Positions 1-8,026 of a DNA stretch of 13,267 nucleotides are shown here, in pieces (position 1 is the stretch's first letter; every line of letters starts with the position of its first letter). The stretch spans positions 1 through 13,267 of the forward strand of contig CAZPZZ010000116.1 of NCBI GenBank assembly GCA_964591245.1, read 5' to 3'. The notes beneath the pieces are model-generated. The model saw only the letters and a program-made list of their open reading frames with translations. It was not told the DNA's origin and did not search any database. The translations under genes were made by a program, and so were the position numbers. The stretch comes from CAZPZZ01 sp964591245. GTDB taxonomy: Bacteria; Acidobacteriota; Vicinamibacteria; Vicinamibacterales; UBA8438.

Positions 1-776
1 CCTGGACGCAACCGTTTCCTGGACATCGGGTCATCGGCAATCTCTACGCCATCGGCACGTACGACTTGGCCGTGTTTCTCATTACTTCAGATGAGGGGCA
101 CATTTTGATCAATACCGGTCTCGAGGACTCTACCGGCCTTATCCGACACAATATTGAGTCGTTGGGGTTCAGGCTTGACGATGTCAGGATTCTGTTGCAG
201 ATGCAGGCACACTGGGATCACACCGCGGCTCTGGCGGAGATCAAGGACGTGACAGGTGCGGAGATGTGGGCAACGGCCGAAGACGCTCCGGTACTGGAGG
301 ATGGTGGCTTCAGTGATCCACACTTTGGCGGCCGCCAGTCCTTCGAACCAGTCAACGTTGACAGAATCATTGCCGACGGTGACGTTATCGAATTGGGAGA
401 GACGCTGCTCACAGTCGTTGAGACACCGGGGCATACGGCGGGGAGTTCGAGTTACACAATGCGTGTTCACGAAAATGGGCGCGACTATGACGTGGCCATC
501 GCAAACATGGGCACCATCAATCCAGGCAAGCAGCTCGTGGTGGATCCTACCTATCCTGGCGTGGCCGACGATTTTGCCGAGACGTTCAGGAAGCAGAAAG
601 CCATGGATGTCGATGTCTGGGTGTCAGCGCATGGCTCCCATTACGGGCTGCACGAGAAATACGAGCCAGGACAGGCGTATAGTCCGGATACGTTCGTAGA
701 CCCCGATGGTTTTGCGGCCGCGGTCGAGCGGCTGGAACGGTTGTATCGTCAGCAAATTGAGGAAGAGCGTCGCTGA
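1..776 (+). CDS. Subclass B3 metallo-beta-lactamase-like hydrolase, 5' partial
   Basis: A zinc hydrolase of the B3 metallo-beta-lactamase group, probably periplasmic. The frame is already open at base 3, so the start and signal peptide lie outside the window; 257 codons remain, most of a B3 enzyme of about 290 residues. The visible N-terminal part (VIGNLYAIGTYDLAVFLIT, then HILINTGLEDS) is typical B3. The metal motif reads QAHWDH (204-221): Gln replaces the first histidine (position 116, BBL numbering), followed by His118, Asp120 and His121. His196 is in ETPGHTAGSS and His263 in SAHGSHYGLHEKY. Gln116 is the known variation of the GOB-type enzymes, so loss of this histidine need not mean loss of activity. 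The substrate may be a beta-lactam or another lactone or amide; chromosomal environmental B3 proteins are not all resistance enzymes. The gene ends with TGA, 40 bases before the next gene on the same strand. Confidence 0.88.
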   Translation, partial: WTQPFPGHRVIGNLYAIGTYDLAVFLITSDEGHILINTGLEDSTGLIRHNIESLGFRLDDVRILLQMQAHWDHTAALAEIKDVTGAEMWATAEDAPVLEDGGFSDPHFGGRQSFEPVNVDRIIADGDVIELGETLLTVVETPGHTAGSSSYTMRVHENGRDYDVAIANMGTINPGKQLVVDPTYPGVADDFAETFRKQKAMDVDVWVSAHGSHYGLHEKYEPGQAYSPDTFVDPDGFAAAVERLERLYRQQIEEERR

Positions 777-816
777 GGGACTGGCCCTGTAGCTTCGCAT
801 AGACGTAGGAGAATCG

Positions 817-2327
817 ATGCAGGATTCCGGATTTCGTTCCGTAAGTCGCTGGGCTGTTGCGGCGGCGTTATTGGCCACGTCGGCTGTGGTCACCACTCTC
901 GCTCGTGGGTCGGAGAATTGGCCGGCCTTTCGAGGGGGCGATGCGCTCTCCGTGGCCGAGGATGATGAGCGCCTTCCGTTGACCTGGAGTGAGACAGAGA
1001 ATGTCGTCTGGAAGACGCCCATCGAAGGGTTGGGCTGGTCCTCACCTGTGGTCTGGGGAGACAAAGTTTTCCTGACGACAGTGGTGAGCGACGGCGAAAC
1101 GCAAGAACCTCGTATGGGGCTGTATTTTCCGTACGGGTCCCCCGAGGCCATGGATGATGATCGGTTTTCTGATCCCGAACCGGGAGACCTGATGGAGCGG
1201 GAACGGGACCAGCACCATTGGCTCGTGCAGGCATTGGATGTCGGAACCGGTGAGCTTGTGTGGACGACAGAGGTCAATATCGGTGCCCCGCAATTCGATC
1301 GTCATCTCAAGAATACGTTCGCGTCGTCGACGCCAGTTACCGATGGTGAACGCGTCTACGCGTACTTTGGCAATGTCGGCGTCTTTGCGCTCGATATGAG
1401 TGGCGCGATTCTGTGGGAGCAGCGTTTTGATCCCGCAACCACTCGTTTGGGTTGGGGGCCCGCAGCATCTCCGGTGTTGCACGGCGACACGCTATTTATC
1501 GTGAATGACAATGATGAGCAGTCCTTCGTCGTTGCGTTGGATGCCGCGACTGGTGAGGAAGAGTGGCGAGTGAATCGGGATGAAGGGACGAATTGGTCGA
1601 CGCCGTTCATCTGGCAGCATGATGCCCGTACGGAGTTGATCACCACCGGTAGTGATGAAGTGCGGTCCTACGATCTTGATGGTCAGGAGTTGTGGAGCTT
1701 CCGCGGGCTGAATTCCATCGCGATACCTCAACCCTTCAGCGCACACGGGCTACTCTATGTGACCTCCGGCTACGTTGGTGATGCGGTGCGGCCGGTGTTT
1801 GCGATTCGTCCCGGTGCTGCAGGCGATATCACACTCCAGGACGATCAGCGCAGCAATGATTGGGTAGCCTGGTATCAGGACACCGCAGGTCCCTATCATC
1901 CGACGCCGTTGGTGTATGGCGACTATTACTTCACCTTGCACGACCGTGGTTTCTATACGGTGCACGATGCGCGGACGGGGGAAGAGCTCTATTTCACCGA
2001 GCGTCAGGTACTCGACCAAGAGGTGCGTCGTCGCGTAGCACTGGGGACGGGGGGCTTCACGGCATCACCCTGGGCCTATAACGGGAAGATTTTCGTGCTC
2101 AGTGAAGAGGGTGATACCTATGTCATCGATACCGACAACGATTTTAATGTCGTGGGTACGAACTCGCTGGGAGAGGTGGCAATGTCCAGCCCTGCCATAG
2201 CCGGCGGGAGTCTCTTTATTCGAACCCGCTCCCATCTGTGGCGCTTGTCCACAGAGGAGCAAGAGCCAGACTTGGCCGAGATGCAGCGTCAACTCGACGT
2301 CTTGACCGAAGAGATCGTCCGACTGCG
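817..2327 (+). CDS. Secreted PQQ-like beta-propeller repeat protein, truncated by assembly gap
   Basis: An exported beta-propeller of the PQQ-binding-like (BamB/quinoprotein-like) superfamily. The ATG at 817 has AGGAG at 807-811, five bases upstream. Residues 1-31 form a Sec signal (arginine, then a hydrophobic run rich in Ala, Leu and Val). The mature part opens with ENWPAFRGG, typical of this family. Blade signatures recur: ALDVGTGELVW, ALDAATGEEEW, YDLDGQELWSF and HDARTGEELYF. I see no dehydrogenase-specific catalytic or heme motif, so it may be a binding or scaffold propeller rather than an enzyme. About 503 codons are visible. The last ones (AEMQRQLDVLTEEIVRL) form an amphipathic, coiled-coil-like helix beyond the propeller, running straight into the N run, so the true C-terminus is unknown. 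Any continuation of this frame past 2427 is an artefact of the arbitrary gap length. Confidence 0.85.
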
Positions 2328-2427
2328 NNNNNNNNNNNNNNNNNNNNNNNNNNNNNNNNNNNNNNNNNNNNNNNNNNNNNNNNNNNNNNNNNNNNNNNNN
2401 NNNNNNNNNNNNNNNNNNNNNNNNNNN
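2328..2427. other. Assembly gap (100 N)
   Basis: This is a run of exactly 100 N, the conventional placeholder for a scaffold join of unknown size. It removes the 3' end of the propeller gene and possibly other genes. Reading frames must not be carried across it. Confidence 0.99.
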
Positions 2428-2763
2428 GCATGCGCGGTGACGCGGTTGGGTTGTGGCGATCGTCCCATGAGGGCATCGTCCGCATAGGCTCACCTGCGAC
2501 CCCGGGACTGCATAGGATGGGGCAGATGTACAGCCGCAACACAATTAGTAGGAGCGACTCGTCCGGTTGTGTGTGCCAAGCGGGTCCTGTTGGTTCCTCC
2601 GATTGAAGTCGACAGGCCGTGACCGTTGTGGCCGGTACGGACGACGCTGCGTCTCGTCGTGCTGGGGATGGAGGCGTGGGGCACGAGGGAATAGGGCGTG
2701 TCGGTGCCCGGGCCCGTGTTGCAGTGGCGCGTGCGCTGTCATACGTGAAGTGGGGACAGTGAA
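2428..2763 (+). other. Stretch after the gap with no convincing gene
   Basis: These 336 bases hold only short open frames in every phase. Their translations are rich in Cys, Arg, Trp and Ser with no recognisable motif. One plus-strand frame ends in RVLLVPPIEVDRP and a stop at about 2615-2617. It could be the tail of a gene lost in the gap, but an in-frame stop at 2485-2487 leaves only about 43 codons. I see no tRNA, strong hairpin with a T tract, or repeat. The last 12 bases contain the ribosome-binding site of the RNase D gene. Confidence 0.5.
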
Positions 2764-3885
2764 ATGGTGAGTGGGGAGCAGGTGATCGACGCCACCCCTC
2801 TGGTCGCGACAGATCATGATTTCGCCAGAGTCTGTGCTCGTTTTGCGGCGGCTGACGTCATTGGGATCGACACGGAATTCGTACGGGAACGTACCTACCA
2901 CCCACGTCCGGGGGTGATCCAGGTTGTCGATCCGAGCGGTATCACGTTGATTGATCCGCTCGCGCTGACGTCTTTTGAGCCGCTCAGACAGGTGCTGGCG
3001 AATCCGTCACTCGTTACCTTGATACATGCGTGCGACGAGGACCTCGAACTCCTGAAGCTGCTAACGGATACTGTTCCGGTACGAGTGTTCGACACGCAGC
3101 TCGCCGGTGCATTTGCCGGGTACGGTTACTCACTGGGATACCGAGATCTGGTTCTCGAGTTGCTCGGTGCAACGCTGGATAAGGGAGAGACTCGCTCTGA
3201 CTGGTGCCGTCGCCCCTTGTCGGCGACCCAGCTGCGCTACGCGGCTCTGGATGTGGCGCATCTTCCATCGCTGTATGAACGGCTGTCCACCCGATTAGTC
3301 GCGTTGGGGCGGAACACCTGGTTAGAGCAAGAGTTTCAATACCGCCGTGCCGTGCGAACTGCCGACAAGGAACCGGATCGCGCCTACTTGCGGGTGAAAC
3401 GCCGCGGAACGTTAGCACCGGATGATCATGCGGTCCTCCGGGCATTGAGTGCGTGGAGGGAACGCGAAGCCCAGGCTCGGGACATTCCTCGCCGTCATTT
3501 GCTGACGGACGAGGCGTTGATCGAATTGTCAACGATACGGGTGTTTGATGGGGCCGCGTTACGTCGGGTTGGAAAGGTCTTGCGACAGGTGCCGGTGAAG
3601 TCTGGAGAAGAGTTAGTGCCCTGTGCGGAGGCAGCGCGTCGGGCGGGACCGTCGAGCCTTGATCGCCATGTACGCGTTCGCGTTGACGCCGAGGCGACCA
3701 AGCGTCTGAAGAGTATCGTTCGTGAGGTTGCCGATACGCTCGGATTACCGCAGGAACTCGTGGCCAACCGTCGCGCGCTCGAGGGTTTGGTGATTGCCGT
3801 GTCCAAAGAGCGTAGTGCCATCCCTGCGGAGTTCCTAGGGTGGCGCTACGACCTGGTAACCACACGGCTCCTGGAGAGTTTGTAG
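2764..3885 (+). CDS. rnd: Ribonuclease D
   Basis: A 3'-5' exoribonuclease of the DEDDy superfamily that trims the 3' ends of tRNA and other stable RNA precursors in the cytoplasm. At 373 residues it matches the usual RNase D length. The exonuclease motifs are intact: Exo I in GIDTEFVRERTYHP (Asp36, Glu38), Exo II in HACDEDLELL (Asp93) and Exo III YAALDVAHL (Tyr159, Asp163). An HRDC domain follows at about residues 218-285 (APDDHAVLRALSAWRER, then RHLLTDEALIELS). The remaining C-terminal part resembles the second HRDC-like region of E. coli RNase D. The ATG at 2764 has GGGGA at 2752-2756, seven bases upstream; GTG at 2767 is a weaker alternative. It looks like a single housekeeping gene flanked by unrelated secreted proteins. 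Confidence 0.95.
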   Translation: MVSGEQVIDATPLVATDHDFARVCARFAAADVIGIDTEFVRERTYHPRPGVIQVVDPSGITLIDPLALTSFEPLRQVLANPSLVTLIHACDEDLELLKLLTDTVPVRVFDTQLAGAFAGYGYSLGYRDLVLELLGATLDKGETRSDWCRRPLSATQLRYAALDVAHLPSLYERLSTRLVALGRNTWLEQEFQYRRAVRTADKEPDRAYLRVKRRGTLAPDDHAVLRALSAWREREAQARDIPRRHLLTDEALIELSTIRVFDGAALRRVGKVLRQVPVKSGEELVPCAEAARRAGPSSLDRHVRVRVDAEATKRLKSIVREVADTLGLPQELVANRRALEGLVIAVSKERSAIPAEFLGWRYDLVTTRLLESL

Positions 3886-3937
3886 CAGGCTGGATTGTAT
3901 ACAGCGCCCATGATAAAACGCTGAAATGAAGCTGACG

Positions 3938-3943
3938 AGGAGG
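3938..3943 (+). promoter_or_regulatory. Ribosome-binding site AGGAGG that fixes the start of the next gene
   Basis: A perfect AGGAGG sits six bases before the ATG at 3950. This start is preferred over the upstream in-frame ATG at 3926, which would add eight residues and has no such site. Confidence 0.8.
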
Positions 3944-3949
3944 TTCGAA

Positions 3950-5002
3950 ATGATCAAACGACGACGACCCCAGATGGTCTGTGGTGTTTCCACGGCGTTG
4001 CTGTGTTTGATGCTGATTCCGTTCACCGCATCGTCCCAGACCTCGCCGAACGCGGCGCCATTCCGCACCGGCTGGGGTGACCCGGACCTTCAAGGAATCT
4101 GGAACAATTTCACCACTGCACCGCTCGAGCGGCCGGCCGAGCTGGGGGATCAGGAATTCTTCAGTGAAGAGGAAGCGGCGGCGCTCGAACAACGAGCCGT
4201 CGCTGCCGTTGACCAGCAGAATGCGCCAAGTGAGGTGCGAAATGAACCGTTGCCGGTTGGCGGGAATGTGGGCGCGTACAACAGTTTCTGGACAGAGCAG
4301 GGGACCCGGGGCTTGTCCAATCGACGCACGTCATTGATCGCGGATCCCCCCAGTGGTCGTCTGCCGTCATTGACCCCCGAGGCCTTCGCACGGATCACCT
4401 CCGCCTACTACCGACGCCTGTCGGATGCGAAAGAGGGACGTGTGCCGGCGAATGGCCCCGAGGATATGGGATTGAGTGAGCGCTGTTTGTGGTACCGGGG
4501 GATCCCATCGTTTCCTACCGGTTACAACAATAACTATCACGTGTTGCAGAATCCGGATTTCGTGATCATCTTGCAGGAACATATCCACGATCTCAGGGTT
4601 ATTCCACTCGATGGTCGTTCACATCTTCCGGCGAATATCCGGCAGTTCGCTGGGAGCTCTCGCGGCCACTGGGACGGCGAGACCCTTGTGGTCGAGACCA
4701 CGAACTTGCGAACACCGTTCATCCGACGCTGGAGTCGGCCTGAGCATTCGTTGTCTCGCGGTGATCTGAGCGAGGCGACGACGGTTGTGGAGCGCTTTAC
4801 TCGCGTGGGGCCTGACGCACTCAATTACGAGTTCACCGTCGATGATCCCGAGACCTTTACTGAGTCGTGGGGTGGTTCGTTACCGATGGTACGTAACCAC
4901 GAACCTATGTTCGAGTTTGCCTGCCATGAGGGGAACTACGGTATGGCGAACATGCTGGCCGGATCCCGGGCGGATGAGCGTGCTGCTGCGGAATCACGGT
5001 GA
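3950..5002 (+). CDS. Secreted protein of unknown function, 'PDLQGIWNN' family
   Basis: A 350-residue exported protein. Residues 1-30 form a Sec signal: a basic start (MIKRRRPQ), then a hydrophobic stretch ending in TASSQ. The mature protein begins GWGDPDLQGIWNNFTTAPLERP, a hallmark of a large family with many paralogues in Acidobacteriota and some marine proteobacteria (from memory). Other family-like blocks are YNNNYHVLQNPDFV, QEHIHDLRVIPLDGRSHL, SRGHWDGETLVVETTNL, ALNYEFTVDDPETFTESW and FACHEGNYGMANMLAG near the C-terminus. These look like strands of a mostly beta, lipocalin- or jelly-roll-like fold, but no catalytic motif is established and I assign no function. The GH105-type gene starts 13 bases downstream, suggesting co-transcription and perhaps translational coupling. 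Confidence 0.85.
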   Translation: MIKRRRPQMVCGVSTALLCLMLIPFTASSQTSPNAAPFRTGWGDPDLQGIWNNFTTAPLERPAELGDQEFFSEEEAAALEQRAVAAVDQQNAPSEVRNEPLPVGGNVGAYNSFWTEQGTRGLSNRRTSLIADPPSGRLPSLTPEAFARITSAYYRRLSDAKEGRVPANGPEDMGLSERCLWYRGIPSFPTGYNNNYHVLQNPDFVIILQEHIHDLRVIPLDGRSHLPANIRQFAGSSRGHWDGETLVVETTNLRTPFIRRWSRPEHSLSRGDLSEATTVVERFTRVGPDALNYEFTVDDPETFTESWGGSLPMVRNHEPMFEFACHEGNYGMANMLAGSRADERAAAESR

Positions 5003-5015
5003 CGGAGCCATGGTC

Positions 5016-6737
5016 ATGAAGGGGAGCTTGCGCCCGTGCAGGGCACTTGGTGGGGTTGTCGCGTTGGTGGGGATGTGCAGTGCTTGGTCCACTGCGTACG
5101 CCGAAAGATTTCCCGGCCTCTCGGAGGGCGCGCAACCCGCCGTTGAATTGACGGAGTTGCGAGACGCTGTAGACGCCGTGGCCGCATTGCCAGGCGAGCC
5201 GTCTGCCTCGAGCGCGGCTGGGCGAACTCGAGGCGGTACACCGTTATTCTCGGTGGAGAACGATGCCGCATTTGAGCCGTCGGTGGCCGGGCGTCGCTTG
5301 GTGCTCGTGGCCGGTCTTGACGGCGATCGGGCGGCAGCGCATATGGCATTGGAGGCCGTGCGTTGGTTCAAAGAGAGTGCGTCCGAGAGCGAGCGTGCGG
5401 GATGGGCTGTCAGTGTGTTGCCACTAGCCAACCCAGATGGTCAGACACCGCGAAGTTTTCCCCCGGTCGAGGGTTATTTCAACGACCCGGAGGATCCTGA
5501 ACTTCGTTATCTGTGGCGTTGGATTGCCTATCAAGTGCCTGATGTTGTTGTCGAGTTGCGGATCGGTGACAGGTTAGAGATGGCGGCGACTGGTCCCGTG
5601 GGATCGCTGACCGCGGCACTCTCTGATCCAGACTCTGGCGATGGTCTCGGTGCGGTGTCCACGATGGTGGTGAGGGCCCCGGCGTCCGACGGTATTCGCG
5701 TCATGCGCGAGGTGCTCGCCGCCCTCCCCGCGACGTTGTCCCCGTTGCGAGAAGGGCTGCGTGCGCGACTTGTGCGTGAGCCGCTGGAGATCGCTCGTTT
5801 GCTGGCGGGCCGCTATCCCGGGACGCCGGGGATGGCCTACATACCGGCCGTCGCGTGGGTTCACACGTTGCGGTTGGCGCGGATGCTCAATGACGGTGAC
5901 CTTCGGGCGAAGGTCATGCAAGAGGTGCGCCCCTGGCTGGATGGTGAACGCCCGTTGGTGGGCGAGCGGATCAGCTTTGCCGGACTTGCGGGCACTATGG
6001 TGTTTGGTGAACTGGCTCGTACGTCGGAGCGAGAGCGCGAACGCGCCGCTGCGTTGGCCGCGGAAGGCGTGGCATTGGCTGCATCGGAGACTGCACCCGG
6101 GGTGCCACTACATGGGGCTGGATGGAGTGATGATCTCTTTCTTGGGACGATAGCGGCGGCCACGCTGGGTGATGCCGACGGCTTGGATGCTGCGGTGCGA
6201 TTGATCACACGCTATGCCGGTTTGCTGCAGCAGCCGAATGGTCTCTTTCATCATGCTCCGGATGCTCCGGTAGCGTGGGGTCGTGGCAATGGGTTCGCCG
6301 CACGCGGATTGGCCGAGACGTTGGCGGCTCTGCCTGATAGCCATGCTCGACGCCCGGAGGTGCTCGAGATCTATCGACGCCTCATGCGTGGGATGCGCGA
6401 TCACCAGGCACCCGATGGCCTGTGGCGCCAAGTGGTCGATGTGCCCGGAAGCTATCGTGAGACCAGCGTCACCGCGTTGACCCTGACGGCGATGGCGCGG
6501 GGTATTCGTTTGGGGTGGTTGGATGACTCGTTTCGTGAGGTCGTGGAGCGTGGCTGGCGCGGGGTGCTTGTCCATGTCGTCGAGGACGGCACTCTGGTTG
6601 ATGTCTGTATTAGTACAGGTGCCGGTCCGTCACTGGAATACTATCTGGATCGTACCGCTGTGAACGGTGCAGATGATCGAGGTGGGGCGCTGGTGCTTGG
6701 GGCTGCGCTTGAAATGCATGCGTTGCTCGAGAATTAG
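5016..6737 (+). CDS. GH105/GH88-type glycoside hydrolase with M14-like N-terminal region
   Basis: A 573-residue exported protein. The C-terminal part (about 275-573) is an (alpha/alpha)6-barrel of the GH105 unsaturated rhamnogalacturonyl/glucuronyl hydrolase type. Such enzymes hydrate the unsaturated uronic acid left by polysaccharide lyases. Visible motifs are GWSDDLFLG (Asp372-Asp373, the region of the catalytic Asp), LFHHAPDAPVAWGRGNGFAARGL (His412/His413, Trp421, Arg423), DGLWRQVVDVPGSYRETSVTAL, STGAGPSLEYYLDR and a final VLGAALEMHALL. Residues 1-29 are a signal peptide. Residues about 93-185 resemble a metallocarboxypeptidase (M14) core: RLVLVAGLDGDRAAAHMALE, SVLPLANPDG, then VPDVVVELR. 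The zinc motif HxxE is absent (DGDR instead), so this part is probably non-catalytic. The ATG at 5016 is preferred over 5010 because GGAG (5004-5007) is eight bases from it but only two from 5010. Confidence 0.85.
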   Translation: MKGSLRPCRALGGVVALVGMCSAWSTAYAERFPGLSEGAQPAVELTELRDAVDAVAALPGEPSASSAAGRTRGGTPLFSVENDAAFEPSVAGRRLVLVAGLDGDRAAAHMALEAVRWFKESASESERAGWAVSVLPLANPDGQTPRSFPPVEGYFNDPEDPELRYLWRWIAYQVPDVVVELRIGDRLEMAATGPVGSLTAALSDPDSGDGLGAVSTMVVRAPASDGIRVMREVLAALPATLSPLREGLRARLVREPLEIARLLAGRYPGTPGMAYIPAVAWVHTLRLARMLNDGDLRAKVMQEVRPWLDGERPLVGERISFAGLAGTMVFGELARTSERERERAAALAAEGVALAASETAPGVPLHGAGWSDDLFLGTIAAATLGDADGLDAAVRLITRYAGLLQQPNGLFHHAPDAPVAWGRGNGFAARGLAETLAALPDSHARRPEVLEIYRRLMRGMRDHQAPDGLWRQVVDVPGSYRETSVTALTLTAMARGIRLGWLDDSFREVVERGWRGVLVHVVEDGTLVDVCISTGAGPSLEYYLDRTAVNGADDRGGALVLGAALEMHALLEN

Positions 6738-6795
6738 ACGACGTGTGAAAGGGCCTAGTGGCGTCCATCTGGCCAAGACAGATCGTCGAGGGCTT

Positions 6796-6827
6796 ATTGC
6801 CGCTCTTGTGATTGTGGCAATCACAGG
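6796..6827 (+). promoter_or_regulatory. Inverted repeat in the leader of the propeller lipoprotein gene
   Basis: TGTGATTG (6807-6814), loop TGG, CAATCACA (6818-6825) is a perfect 8-bp dyad, extendable by one wobble and one C-G pair to 6805-6827. ATTGCC (6796-6801) can instead pair with GGCAAT (6816-6821), so two hairpins are mutually exclusive. The element ends 19 bases before the ATG at 6846 and has no T tract, so it is more likely an operator or a translation-controlling leader than a terminator. Confidence 0.4.
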
Positions 6828-6845
6828 CTGAGAGACCGTGAAGAG

Positions 6846-7964
6846 ATGAGACAGGCTGACGTCGCCAGACGATCGTTGCCCGTGCTTGCCGTTCTGCTTC
6901 TTGCGGCGTGTCTGTCGGCCCAGCCCGTTGAAACCCTGCGTGTGCCAGCCGGAGGACGGTTGCCCCATGCGGCAGTTGGCGCCGACGGAACCGTACATTT
7001 GGTGTACGTCGTCGGTAACGGGCCACTGGGCGATCTGATGTATGTGACACGAGCGCCAGGCCAAAGAGAATGGTCGAGACCGGAGCGGGTCAACAGCATG
7101 CCCCGGACCGTGACCGGTATCGGGCCGGTTGATGGCGCTCAGCTCGCACTTGGACCGGATGGCCGGCTTCATGTCGCCTGGATGCGGATCGCACCGCCCA
7201 CCTTCTTCTACACACGGTCGAACGAGGCAGGTTCAGGATTCGAGGAGCAGTTCGGTGTGGCCTCCGGCGATGGCATCGAGGTTGGGCCAGCGATTGTTGT
7301 AGATATTGCTAACAACGTTTATCTGTTCTGGCATGCGGGTGGTGGGGAAGATGCAACGCGGGCTGTGTATCTGGCGGTGTCGCGAGATGGGGGAGCTGTC
7401 TTCGAGCTTGTACGGCCCGTCAACGCTGAGGTCGAGGGAGCGTGCGCCTGCTGTGGGGTTGCCGCCGCAATCGACGACGATGGTGCGATCTATCTGTCGT
7501 ATCGTGGGGCTCGCGAGAACATCAACCGCGGACAACGATTGCTGACTTCGCACGATAAGGGCGTCAGCTTCGCGGACGAACTTATTCAGCCATGGCGCGT
7601 CGGTGCGTGCCCTGTGGCGACGACCAGTCTCAGTACGGGTCAGTCCGGACTCACGGTGGCCTGGGAGACCGAGGGCCAGATCCAGATAGCCCGGGCTGGT
7701 GCGCTGGATACTCCGCAGTCGCCTCCGGGCAAGGCCGCCCTGCGACGAAAGAATCCGAGCGTCGCCGTGAATGACCGCGGTGAGACGTTACTCGCTTGGG
7801 GGGACGGGTCGGGCTTCCGCAGTGGGGGCACGTTACATTGGCAGATCTTCGATGCCGCCGGACGGCCGACGATCACCAGAGATGCCGACGGGGAGACCAT
7901 ACCTGAAAACAGTGTTCCCGTGGCGTTGGCCAGGCCGGATGGTCGTTTTGTCGTTATCTATTGA
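6846..7964 (+). CDS. Sialidase-like (BNR-type) beta-propeller lipoprotein
   Basis: A 372-residue protein of the sialidase/neuraminidase-like six-bladed propeller superfamily. The N-terminus is a lipoprotein signal with lipobox L19-A-A-C22, so it should be membrane-anchored. Repeated blade patterns are visible: PHAAVGADGTVHLVYV, QLALGPDGRLHVAWM, AIVVDIANNVYLFWH, AAAIDDDGAIYLSYR, GLTVAWE and SVAVNDRGETLLAWGDG. The Asp-box-like element YLAVSRDGGAVFE supports the assignment. I do not see the full arginine triad of true sialidases, so activity on sialic acid is not supported. A cysteine group CACC (C200, C202, C203) plus ACP (C255) recurs in related bacterial propellers as I remember them and may bind metal or form disulfides. 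Signal for ribosome binding is weak (GAAGAG just upstream). It lies between glycosidase and esterase genes on the same strand. Confidence 0.75.
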   Translation: MRQADVARRSLPVLAVLLLAACLSAQPVETLRVPAGGRLPHAAVGADGTVHLVYVVGNGPLGDLMYVTRAPGQREWSRPERVNSMPRTVTGIGPVDGAQLALGPDGRLHVAWMRIAPPTFFYTRSNEAGSGFEEQFGVASGDGIEVGPAIVVDIANNVYLFWHAGGGEDATRAVYLAVSRDGGAVFELVRPVNAEVEGACACCGVAAAIDDDGAIYLSYRGARENINRGQRLLTSHDKGVSFADELIQPWRVGACPVATTSLSTGQSGLTVAWETEGQIQIARAGALDTPQSPPGKAALRRKNPSVAVNDRGETLLAWGDGSGFRSGGTLHWQIFDAAGRPTITRDADGETIPENSVPVALARPDGRFVVIY

Positions 7965-7993
7965 CCAGCGTTCTCGCCGCCCAGCATTCCTTT

Positions 7994-8007
7994 CCCGCCG
8001 CGGCGGG
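7994..8007. repeat. Perfect 14-bp palindrome
   Basis: CCCGCCG (7994-8000) is followed directly by CGGCGGG (8001-8007) in the 62-base gap between the propeller lipoprotein and the esterase gene, seven bases before the esterase's ribosome-binding site. As RNA it could fold into a 5-bp G-C hairpin with a CGCG loop. There is no T tract, so it is not a classical terminator. Confidence 0.5.
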
Positions 8008-8026
8008 CACCAAAGAGAGGCACGAA

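Noticed and set aside
2238..2606. Open frames running through the N run
   Set aside because: The gap length is a placeholder, so any frame crossing it is meaningless.
3014..4192. Long minus-strand open frame of 392 codons opposite RNase D
   Set aside because: It is antisense to a clear RNase D gene and the start of the next gene; its Arg/Pro/His-rich translation has no motif, as expected for a G+C-rich shadow frame.
6807..6825. A CRP-type operator (TGTGA...TCACA)
   Set aside because: The half-sites are separated by 9 bases, whereas CRP-type sites need 6.
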